Assembly: GCF_026230105.1 (NCBI RefSeq)
Contig: NC_079476.1
Coordinates: forward strand, 4,423,209 to 4,487,208
DNA from: Diorhabda sublineata
Lineage: Eukaryota; Arthropoda; Insecta; Coleoptera; Chrysomelidae
Length of the DNA stretch: 64,000 nucleotides
Direction: 5' to 3'
Of this stretch, positions 22,560 to 34,300 are shown in pieces. The notes under the pieces were generated by a model. The model saw nothing but the letters and a program-made list of their open reading frames with translations, was not told the DNA's origin and did no database searches. Position 1 is the stretch's first letter. Each line of letters begins with the position of its first letter. A program made the position numbers and the translations under genes.

Positions 22560-23190
22560 CTATGGTCAAATGACTAGATAACAAGCCAGCCAACTTAGCA
22601 TCTAACATTATTGGTATAGGAGAAAAGGATATGGTGACAAGATGGTCAAAGATAGAACAAAGATTTAAAGAAGTTGAGAGGCCTAAAATAGTCAAATTGT
22701 ACAATCAAGCGATGAGAGGTGTTGATCTACTAGATCAACTTATGAGCTATTATCGGACTTTCGTAAATTCGAAGAAGTCGCCTTTTGCAGATGACTTTTC
22801 ATGTTTCATATTTGGCAATCGTTCAAGCCTATCGTGAATATGAGACAGATAACGATTTGCTCGGAATACATAAAACAAAACGGCTTTTACTTCTTCATTT
22901 TCGCCAACACCTAGCTCAACGTTTAGTTCTCCGAAATGAGAATTCAGCTCCCAAAAGGGGTCGACCAAATAGTTGCCTTTGCCGGTAATTGTTCCAAAAA
23001 AACCGGGAGAACTGCGTCCGTCAACTGAAATAGCTCGAGATAGCGTTGGTCACTTTCCAGCTCATGACGCCGGTCAGGAACGCGCTGCAAATTACCGGAT
23101 TCCAAAGGAAAATCCCGAATCAAGTGTATAAAATGCAAAGTGCACTTGTGTCTAGACCAAGACAAAAATGGTTTCCTAAGTTTCCATACC
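22560..23190 (+). pseudogene. piggyBac-like transposase remnant (3' half)
   Basis: Frames give MVTRWSKIEQRFKEVERPKI followed by VKLYNQAMRGVDLLDQLMSY, the conserved C-terminal catalytic-core region of piggyBac transposases. Shifted frames follow with a PAHDAG segment and KCKVHLCLDQDKNGFLSFH, the Cys-rich zinc-binding end. At least two frameshifts and one stop separate the pieces. It lies between the NUDT9-type gene and the 41-residue gene. Confidence 0.75.
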
Positions 23191-23390
23191 CAAAGTTCCT
23201 ACAGTTTATTATTTATTTTATTTAGAAGATTTATTACGTTTTTCATTATTTTTGTAGATTTATTTTTTGTTTTGAAGTGGAATTTAATTTTATAAAACTT
23301 TTTCTATAATAAAAACGTTGTAAAATGATCATCTATTATTTATTTACATATAACCCATACATTAGTTGTTATAATCGCTTAGATCGAAGG

Positions 23391-23418
23391 ACATAAAGGA
23401 CATAAAGGACATAAAAAA
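23391..23418. repeat. Short (GGACATAAA)n repeat
   Basis: Three near-perfect copies of a 9-bp unit (ggacataaa). Minor simple repeat. Confidence 0.7.
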
Positions 23419-23671
23419 CATCAATTTTCTCGGAAAATAATGAAAACATATCAGTTTTTTCAATATTTTCATACTCAATAGTACATGAATAAAATCGGTT
23501 CATCAAAGTCCAAAAAAAAAAAAACAAAAAATCAGGAGTGGTTAAGAATAAAAAATTGTGTGTGTTAGCTCCGACGCACGACTGGAGTTCGATAGTCTAA
23601 CCAGACGCAAAAAGAGTTTATTTAACTTAAAAAAGATTGGTTGATTGCCAGAATATTTTGGGCTTCCTTCA

Positions 23672-24391
23672 TTAATTTTTTTTTAATCTGTAAGCTCGCT
23701 GTCTCTCGGCTGGAGTTTTTGGAGGTTTAGATTTTTTCCTAGTCAAAAAATATAAAAAAAAATTAGAAAATTATAAAAATTTTAACCGACTTTAAGAAAA
23801 TTGATAAAAAAAGGTTTTTATAAACATTTTTTTTACATTATTATAATTAATTTTTTATTTAAAATATAATATTATCTTAATAATTAACAAAAATGGTTAT
23901 AAAAAGATAATTATGTCACTAAATCTTTTACATACAATAATAAATAGTACATGAAAATTATTTAAATAAGCTAAAAAATAACTTTTCGAAAGAAAATTAT
24001 ATAAAAACATTATTATAATGAAAAAATATTGTCGATTTTTCTGATATTATCGAATTATTGACTACAGTTGTTAATATTTAAAAATTATTTATAAAATAAA
24101 TCATAATAACGTGGAAGAATTTATAGACATCGACAAAAAAATTAATTTTTGGTTAGGTTAGAAATTTTCTATTTTATGTGGATGCGCTCGATAATTCATA
24201 TTGGGTTGATTATCTAATTTTATGTGTTGTTTTCAAATATATATTTATATGAACTACATCGATAATTATTAAAATATTTAATAAATACAAATTGCACATG
24301 CTCATACATATAATACATGAATTATAACTTACCTTGCAACCACGTGTTTGTTAGATGTTCCGGCAATATCATCTACACCTCTTTCTGCCAT
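23672..24391 (-). CDS. Probable two-exon gene for a 41-residue basic protein
   Basis: Exon 1 at 24333-24391 begins with ATG and encodes MAERGVDDIAGTSNKHVVA, ending at a GTAAGT donor. Exon 2 at 23672-23738 follows a CTAG acceptor with a T-rich tract, keeps phase through a split Arg codon, and encodes KKSKPPKTPAERQRAYRLKK then Asn and stop. A minus-strand AATAAA lies 50 bp after the stop (23617-23622). The AERQRAYR motif resembles short basic motifs in arthropod transposon-derived proteins. I know no function. The gene sits between PARP1 and NUDT9 on the same strand and next to a piggyBac remnant. Exon 1 alone is convincing as a first coding exon; the second could be one of several alternatives. 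Confidence 0.5.
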
Positions 24392-25358
24392 AGTTATTTG
24401 AAAATACTTTCGGTTCGCTTTAGCGGAACACAATGATAAAAATTAAAACTTCACAATAACAATATTAATTATTGACATTTATAATAAAAACAGCAATATA
24501 AGTATGTTGACACTGGCAAATTAGAAAGTTGCGCATCATAGGGTGCGCACCAAAAACGTAACGAGGTCATTCATCGATAGATTTTACTCCTCACATTTTT
24601 CTCATACCGGGCCCTTTATATATGCAAATCGATTCTTAAGGAGTAAACTCCAAAAATATTTTTAAATAAACTGAAGATTTCAAGTTTTTATATGAAATAA
24701 TGTAAGGGTTGCTAATTTCACCCCCGTATAATGTAACAGGAATATTGAAAAAATACCTGTAGTTAGCCCTTTGCGAGGTTACGAAAATTACTAGCACTAG
24801 CATTACTGAAATTTTACAAAAATTGAAACTCACTTTTAGTCACCACCTTTTAAGGGTGATATCTCCTGAATTTTGTCGCATGAAATTAGAAACACACTGT
24901 ATAATATCCTATCGTTAGAATGAAGAATAGAGATTCATTAGAAAAGATGAATCTCATCGAATGTTTTCTACTGAATGGAAGTATCTTTTACACATTCGTT
25001 TAATTGTAGTATTTTTTTTGTATAGAAAACGATCAAAGGTCTTCTATAAGAACTTAGTTACTTAAAAGAGTGTAGCTAGTAAAAGATCATCCTACGCATA
25101 CTTCTTCAATAGTAACTAGAGTTTCTAATGAATAGAAAAAATGAAAAAACCAAATAAAATAATACACCGAAAAAAATTTCAAACACTTTCACTCAAAAAC
25201 AGCAACGTTTGAGTTGTGCAGGTCTGTCCGGAAGGTACCGAGAAAACGTTCAACTCCACTTTTTAACCTGTTTGTTTCAACAATCCAGTTATAAAATAAC
25301 AAATTGCGACATATTCAAAACAATACTTGATAAAGAACAAATTACAATCTTATAGCTG

Positions 25359-28300
25359 TTAAAAATTCACTTTAACCAAATACTTAATATTAACCTGTGC
25401 CACATTGTACACAATGTATTCGTTGTACAACAAATGTGATTTTTCTGCAGCTGCTTGGTGGATTCCTTTACCTACAGGCACTACGATATCTTCAATTTTT
25501 TTCACATAAGTCGGATCTGGATGAGTCTTGCCTAATGCTGAAATGATATTTTTATAAATACGAGATGGAACAGTGAATTCATTTAAATAAAAATAAGTAG
25601 AAAAGATGATTTATATCAAAAATATTTTGTGTGCACCCTGTAAACTTTTGACTGAAACTATTAGGCCAGGTACTAGCCTATTTTCTGTGGAATTTTGATA
25701 ATCAAGGTCGATTTTCTTGAAAATTGGTATGAAACTAGTATTCATAACCTTTGTGCCGAAGAGTGCTTTTGCCCTGGGGGTGAAAGCCCATCCCTTCTTG
25801 GAGATAAAAGTTTATTTCATCATAATAATTTCGTAGGTCGATAGATTGACTAATTCTAAGCAGCTTTTACTCACAAAGTTTTTTTCTAAAGCTGGTACTT
25901 TTAGAGTTATTAACGAGTGAATCTGCTCATTTTTCAATGAAAAAACGCAAATTTTTTTTCCGGTTTTCAGGAATGACTTGAAACGTTTTCATTTTATCAG
26001 CAAAATTATTCAGAACAATAATGTAGCTAATAAAAAATAAAGAGATTCGTTGTTTGAGGACCTCTGTAAATTCAATAATAGCTGAGTTGAACAATGGCTA
26101 TTTTTGAGCAACCTTTAACTTCAAATAACTTGAAATTATTGAAATTTTTGGAAAAAAATCTTAGAGATCTTTTCCAAACCACATGGAAAAACCTTCAAAA
26201 GTCTTTTGCATAAGAGTTGACTGATTTATAACAAAAATAAGGTTTCTTTTTTTTTTGTTTTGTGAAAAAATGTATTAATTATACCTTGGCCATTACCACC
26301 CTAATTGAAATTAATCGTAATCCACTTGCAATTAACTTTATTTATGTATATTAATTTGACTGGTCTTTAATACTTATGTTAGGAAAAATAATTGATTAAT
26401 CCGAACACCGCATTTCCGTAATCTTGAAAAAAATTTTGAATTTTTCTTAAATAAACCAAAAAATTATTATGTTATGAGAAAATGTTTCGAATATTAATTG
26501 TAGTTTTTCTTCGAAAATTTTGAGCTTTTTTAAATCGATGTATCATAAAAATTGAAGAAGATAAATTAGTTCAAAGTTTTAAAATGTGGATTATGCTTTC
26601 AACTGCGCCCTTTTCGAAACCGGGGGTTGAAAAAAGTTTCAATTGATATGACGTTGTGATAATTGATATCCCCTACAAAATACTTTTTTTAGTTTTTAGC
26701 TTGAAAATTAAACGAGTTATTGTCAAAAAACTAACAAAACTAACTTTTTTTTTTCAAAATTTCGGAGCATTGGAAAAAGAGAAACGTGGAGCGTACAATC
26801 GACGAACCGTGCCAGTTTTTTGATGACGCTAGCTGGCGAAAATAATCACATAGATGGATGGAGAATCAAAATTGGAGAAAAAAATTTTGTACCAAAAATT
26901 TAACCCCACTCCCCCCTCTCATAGGTGATTTGGACTACTCAGAGCTGGAGAGAGCTACGATCACAGGATGTTCGAAATGCCTCTATTCGAGTATTTTGGC
27001 TAACGAAAAAAATTATGTGCCCCCCGATGGTCCCCCCCCCAAAAAGTTCTTGGGCGCAGTTGAAATCCACTTTTTTATTATTCGAGCTAGAGAAAAATTG
27101 AAAAACGATTTGGATAGAAAAAAATCTGTACAATGTATGCAATACATAAACCGATTTTTTCATTTGAAAAAATTTACGGGGAAAAATTGAAAAGTAAAAC
27201 CCCCAAAAATTTTTTTCCGAATTTCGGAAAATTTTTTAGCCTACCGCGATAGGCCTGATTTTTCTCAATCCAAAAATATCCGAATTTTTGAAATTGTCCC
27301 CTTTTTGGGGGGGTCTAGGTGGAGCCAAAAGTCGGAATTTTCGGAGAACCTCAATTGGGGGTGTGCAACTTTTTTACGTTACTCGATAGCGAAAAAATGG
27401 AAAGTACGTTTTGGGGACAAAAAAATATCCATAATCCCTCGAACAAAATTTTGGGGGGTCCAGGGGGGAAAATTCGTGGGAAAAAATTCCGAAGTGGATT
27501 TGAAAATTTGGTTTTTCTGGAATTTTGACATTTAATTATACCAGCGGGAAGCGCCTTGACATACCCTAGTCATTGGTATATATTATTACTGAATTCCCCC
27601 CACTTTGTGAGGGTGCCAGGAATCGCTAAATATTGAACCTGGAGATGCGATTTTCGCAGGATCTTCCTGATTTTGAGCGCCTATAATTGAAATAGGCTCG
27701 AAAAATTTTTAGAATATTGTTGTCATCCCTTTGTATAAAATTGAATGAATTCTGAACTATGAGAGTTATCATGGTATTCATGGCATCAATTGATTGAGAA
27801 AACCTTCATTTCATTCATTAGTCTCATTGCAATTCTTCATTCCCAAACATTCGTGTATTATACAGGGTGAAAGTCGATACAAATTTTTTTCTCAAAAAAA
27901 CCCATACAAAAATTCATATTATCTACAGCAACAGCTGGCACGAACGACAATAGGAAGAAGATATTGGTGATGAAGAAATATAATTATTCAAAATTGTTTT
28001 TTATATTATTTTCTAAATAAAAAAATTTTAACTGCAATTTTTAAATTTTTGGTCATTGGTAGGTGGATTTCATAAGGGTTGAAATACTTCTTGAAAATAC
28101 TGACGAAATATTCTCACTTCAATATAAATACACTTTTGAAAATTTCTAATTAAAAAAGAATCGTTGAGATTATCGATATGATTAGGGGATGATTTGGAGG
28201 GGCTGCATTAATCTGAATGTCAACAGATTTACGAATAATACATTTAAACTTAATTTCACCCGAAACATGCATAAAATCTGAGATTTTCAAGTTTTTTGCA

Positions 28301-31300
28301 ATAAGGGGTAGTTTACACCCCCCAAAATGTAAAAAACTCTATTCGCATAGGGAAGATTTCATAGAAGAGGGTAAGTGGAGCTTGAATTCAAATTTTCATG
28401 AAAATCGAGATTATAATAAGTGTTTTTAAGAAACGCTTTCAATATTACTGCCCTCAGAGGTCTTTGGAGGGGTTGCATGAGACCGATTAATCATAAACTT
28501 GTTTGAAAATATCAACAGACCTACGAATAATTCATTTAAACTGTATTTTACTTAAATTCGTGCTAAAATCGAAGATTTTTGAATTTCATTCAATAAGGGG
28601 TAGTTTTCACCTCTAAAAAATAAAAAGCATCCTTCGGCACAGGATAAATTTTGATTAGGAGGCAAGAGAGCTCAAATCCAAATTTTCATCAAAACCCATG
28701 TTGAAAAAACAAAATTCCACAGTTTTAGCCAGAGCCGGACTTAGAGTCATCGTGGCCCTCGGGCCAAAATACTTAAGGGGCCTATGTAAGGCGGGCGTTT
28801 TACGTGAATTCTTACATCAAGTTGATTTTTCATTATAGTCAATTTATTCATTATTTCTAACTAAAAATAGTACAAAATTACGTTCATAAATTAAAAATAT
28901 TTTTTTCTTATTTTGCTACCTACAAATTCTTCAATAACTAGTGCAGTCAATCGATTTCAGTAGCTCATTTTCAATACACAATACGCTATTTTGATTTAGT
29001 TTTTTTTGAGTCATTTTGGTTCGGTGGTCATTATTAATTAAGGAGAGCCTTGAAAACGATCTTTCCCCACTAGCATTTGATGGCATTATACTTAAAAATA
29101 TTCGCATAGCGATCTCAACATTTGAAAAAATAGCAAATAGTTTTTCTTCATACATAAATTGATACATTTCACCAATGAAAAGTTTTTTGGTCGGTTCGAA
29201 AACATTTGCGTTTAGTAGATGGCATTTAAAATGAATAAATTCAGACTCTATATTGGATGCATCGAAGTCCTTAGGGTTGTTAAAAATCAATCATATGGCT
29301 CGTCGCGAGGCCCCCCCGCAGCGGGGCCCCCGGCGCACGCCCGGGTTGGCCCATGCCTGAGTCCGGTTTTGGTTTTAACGTTTTTTAACGCTGGTTAGGT
29401 TAGGTTGGGTTCCTGGTTCCTGGCCTATATATTTTGATGATGTTGACAAAATGAAGCGGTCATCACGAGCGGTTGTAAATCACCTTCTGCCTATTCCAGG
29501 TCGCCTATGAAAGGATCCAGTCTCCTCATAATGTTGGCTCACTCTTAGAACAGCTGCGCGGGTCGTATCCAGCTGTCTAGTAGTAGCTCGATGACAAAGT
29601 TCATTTTCGATTAAAGCAAGGTTTGCAGGCACAGTCATATAATCAGTTCTTTGGGATGTGCGTGGAATAATTTCCAGTGATTATCTTGTAAAAGGAGAAA
29701 CTATCAGCGGCGCGTATTATGCGAAGTTTATGCAACGTTTGAACCAGGAAATCAAGCAAAGTTTCAGTATTATCAAATTAACCCTTTCAAGCCCAATTTG
29801 TTTTTTCAATATTATGGAAACGCTCATAGTCTTGATACGATATTTATGACTTAGTTAAACCTTGTTCAAAGCTATTTTAATTTTACAGGTTTTCAGGATT
29901 AAAATCGCCGACGTGGGTTTATGGTAGGACATATGGTCCCACTGAGGTTGAATGTCGGAATGGCGTGAAACAGTCTTTGAACAATGCAACGTTGCACATT
30001 GTGCATAAAGTCTTCGTTCTCGTTTCTTTTTGCTGCACCTGATGCATCTTCGCCTGTTTTGGCCCTGTACTGGCAGATGGTCTCCGACATTCAGCATAAG
30101 TTGCGATGTACTTGAGGGTCGACCAGTTATTCTTCGGCACCATGAAGTTAAAAAGTGAAATTTGTGGCTTTTGCTTTATTTTCACAAAAACGATCCAAGC
30201 CTAACAATCATTAAAAGTCGATAAGAAACTTTCTACCACCATTTGGTGGATTTGTGGTTTATGTCATTACCATCTGGTCTGAGTGATCTATCCTACTCAT
30301 GACCTCATTATATCTGACAATTAACCTTTTTGACAATCTTTCCTCTTTCTTTCGACTAATCTTATTATTTGGAAGAATAAACACTTCCTAGGAAGTCTTT
30401 TCATTTGCAAGTAATGATCTCTGTCTTTGTGCAAACAAATTCTGCATCTGCTTTCTCCATTTTCTTCCCAAAGTCTGGAGCCTTTCTCCTGTTTGAAAAA
30501 TATATGCCAACTAAAAGGGAAATTGATACAGTTCATAATTTTCAAGCTTGTGAAGAACCGATCACAAGCCAACATCACTTTATTGCCTTTGATGGTTTCC
30601 ACAAGATTCCAAACAACACGTTCACCCAACATCCCTTCATGTTGGGTGTTTTCATTCCCCGAATAAATATTTAATAACCTTTTCTTTTCTATTTTTTACA
30701 GAATAAAAAAATAGTTAAAGGGTATCTGTAGCTGGTGTGAATAAAACTTTTAACAAAACACTCACCTCTGACACTATTCATCCCCTTTGGTAATTTGGTA
30801 ATATTCTCGGCTTTTAAAAGATCCAATGTATTTCCAAGTGCGACGTCGCACAATAACAATAAACCTTTCGATTTAGTTGATTTTGGAAAACAGTATTGGG
30901 CCGACTTGGATACCATATCCGCGAAATATATACCTTTACCAAACATGTATCCACTAGAAGGGGCTTCCGGAGGAGCTATACGAAGACCTCTAGATAAAAT
31001 GCCTTAAAAAAAAAGGAACAATTTTATTGACGTTCGCTTTATAAATATTTATATTACAGATAAAAGGTTCCTTAATGCGGTACATGTCAAAAACATAACC
31101 TTACTTTTCCAGTGTCGTTTGTACTTGCAAATGCGGTAGACATAATTACAAATTAAACAGCTTGAAAACAGCCGGCTGGATACAAGCAAACTTAAATTTG
31201 GCAGAATACATGGAATAATTTTCCCATTTGAAAATTCCATGACAAGAACTAGTGATTAACTTCCTAATCTAACCTCCCGATGGGAATCATAATTATTTAT

Positions 31301-34300
31301 TTTACTTGCAAAAGGTAATTAAAGCGATAGACAGAATTATAAATTAAATAATTCGAAAAATGACTTCTCTTTGTGAAAGTTTGATAGAATTTGTTCGTGT
31401 TTATATAATAAACAGTCGGCTGGATATAAGAAAACTGAAATTTGGCAGATTATAGGGAATAATTTTCCCATTTGAAAATTCCACGACAAGAACTAGTGAT
31501 TAACTTCCTAATCTAACCTCCCGATGGGAATCATTAGGATCTGTTAAGCTATCTAACTTAAGGATAATTGTATTCATCAAAATTTATGGTTCACGATCCT
31601 AATAGGGACTCACATCATAGGTAATTGACTCCAAGTGTTCCTTAGGCACTTGGAGTTCCATTAACGTATCAAATTACTTTTATTTTATATCGATGTGACT
31701 CAAAGGATCATACATATAATGATTTATTTTACTTGCAAAAGGTAATTAAAGCGATAGACAGAATTATAAATTAAATAACTCGAAAAATGACTTCTCTGTG
31801 TGAAAGTTTGATAGAATTTGTTCGTGTTTATATAACAAACAGTCGGCTGGATATAAGAAAACTGAAATTTGGCAGAATATAGGGAATAATTTTCCCATTT
31901 GAAAATTCCACGACAAGAACTAGTGATTAACTTCCTGATCTAACCTCCCGATGGGAATCATTAGGATCTGTTAAGCTATCTAACTTAAGGATAATTGTAT
32001 TCATCAAAATTTATGGTTCACGATCCTAATAGGGACTCACATCATAGGTAATTGACTCCAAGTGTTCCTTAGGCACTTGGAGTTCCATTAACGTATCAAA
32101 TTACTTTTATTTTATATCGATGTGACTCAAAGGATCATACATATAATGATTTATTTTACTTGCAAAAGGTAATTAAAGCGATAGACAGAATTATAAATTA
32201 AATAACTCGAAAAATGACTTCTCTGTGTGAAAGTTTGATAGAATTTGTTCGTGTTTATATAACAAACAGTCGGCTGGATATAAGAAAACTGAAATTTGGC
32301 AGAATATAGGGAATAATTTTCCCATTTGAAAATTCCACGACAAGAACTAGTGATTAACTTCCTAATCTAACCTCCCGATGGGAATCATTAGGATCTGTTA
32401 AGCTATCTAACTTAAGGATAATTGTATTCATCAAAATTTATGGTTCACGATCCTAATAGGGACTCACATCATAGGTAATTGACTCCAAGTGTTCCTTAGG
32501 CACTTGGAGTTCCATTAACGTATCAAATTACTTTTATTTTATATCGATGTGACTCAAAGGATCATACATATAATTATTTATTTTACTTGCAAAAGGTAAT
32601 TAAAGCGATAGACAGAATTATAAATTAAATAATTCGAAAAATGACTTCTCTGTGTGAAAGTTTGATAGAATTTGTTCGTGTTTATATAATAAACAGTCGG
32701 CTGGATATAAGAAAACTGAAATTTGGCAGATTATAGGGAATAATTTTCCCATTTGAAAATTCCACGACAAGAACTAGTGATTAACTTCCTAATCTAACCT
32801 CCCGATGGGAATCATTAGGATCTGTTAAGCTATCTAACTTAAGGATAATTGTATTCATCAAAATTTATGGTTCACGATCCTAATAGGGACTCACATCATA
32901 GGTAATTGACTCCAAGTGTTCCTTAGGCACTTGGAGTTCCATTAACGTATCAAATTACTTTTATTTTATATCGATGTGACTCAAAGGATCATACATATAA
33001 TGATTTATTTTACTTGCAAAAGGTAATTAAAGCGATAGACAGAATTATAAATTAAATAATTCGAAAAATGACTTCTCTGTGTGAAAGTTTGATAGAATTT
33101 GTTCGTGTTTATATAACAAACAGTCGGCTGGATATAAGAAAACTGAAATTTGGCAGAATATAGGGAATAATTTTCCCATTTGAAAATTCCACGACAAGAA
33201 CTAGTGATTAACTTCCTGATCTAACCTCCCGATGGCAACCATAAGGATCTGTTAAGCTACCTAACTTGAGAAGTATTGTAGTCACCAAGATTTATGGTAC
33301 ACGATCCTACTGGAGACCCACATCATAATTAATTGACTCCAAGTGTTCCTTAGACTATAAATAGATACGAGTGTTAATAGTGGAATATGGTTGTCGGATT
33401 ATTGAAAACAAGTTAAGCTAATTATTTTATTGTTTAATAAATAGTTTATTCTAAAGTAGTTTTAATAATAAAATTTAAAAATTAATAAAAAAAAACTATA
33501 CGCCGGCGACACTACCAAAAACCCCTAAGTTAAGTTTTAGTACCGACATGCCTATTTTTAACAAAATTTCTCTAAACAGAAAGTTATAGTTTGAAATCGT
33601 ATGGTGCAAGGATATTAATCGGTTGGTTTTAAACTGCTGTTTATTTTTAATAGTAGTTCAAGCGAAACGGTGCAATTGGCTAAGTAACTCTGTGAAGTGA
33701 AATTGAACAAGATACCACAAAATACTCTAAATAAACAAGAGACTGGTTTGGCGGTCTATGACATCCATGGATTAATTTTTCACTAGATATTGCGATTACT
33801 ATATTTCCATGAACATTGGGTATTGGGTATTTTGCTTGGAGAACACGCCACCGTCTTCCAAGCCTAGATATTCGCTGAGATGGAATGCGATACTCAATCG
33901 ATACCACAGGAAGACAGTAATCAGAATCTGCTATAACAACTGAAAAGGTATGTTTCAGGCTAGTGCTAGAGTGTAAGAAAGCCCTACATCCCTAAATCCA
34001 GCTCGTTTGGGTGTCCGGTCACTCGGGCAACAAAGGTAACGACGAAGCGGACTTACTCGCCAGACTGGGATCGCGAACCTACCGATGGGACCAAAACCCA
34101 TCCTTGGTATGGTCAAAAGCGTTGCCATCGTGTTTCTGAACGGTTTATTATCAAAGCGGGCTCGGCAGAGATGAATAGAAGCGAAGATGGACTCCGTGCA
34201 TATCACACCAAACAACTGCTCCATTTAAAATCCGACTTCTAACCGGATACAGCCATTTAAGACACCATATCAACACCATGGGCATCACGGACGATCCGGA

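Larger units (their letters stand above)
25538..30765 (-). other. PARP1 intron 4: unclassified repeats and transposon remnants
   Basis: This 5.2-kb intron separates the last exon from the rest of the ART domain. Positions 25635-27880 may be one repeat bounded by ...caccctgta and tacagggtga; it has G/C homopolymer runs near 26905, 27025 and 27305. A hAT element, a mariner fragment and a piggyBac remnant follow at 28.7-30.6 kb. No exon is seen between the splice sites. Confidence 0.55.

Noticed and set aside
26858..27535. Several open frames of 69-110 codons with Pro/Gly runs
   Set aside because: The sequence looks like a dispersed repeat with G/C homopolymers inside PARP1 intron 4, and the frames overlap each other on both strands without any family match.
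29385..29412. ggttaggttaggttggg as telomeric TTAGG repeat
   Set aside because: Only two to three units; the ggttaggtt string occurs singly elsewhere in the window and is common in insect DNA.
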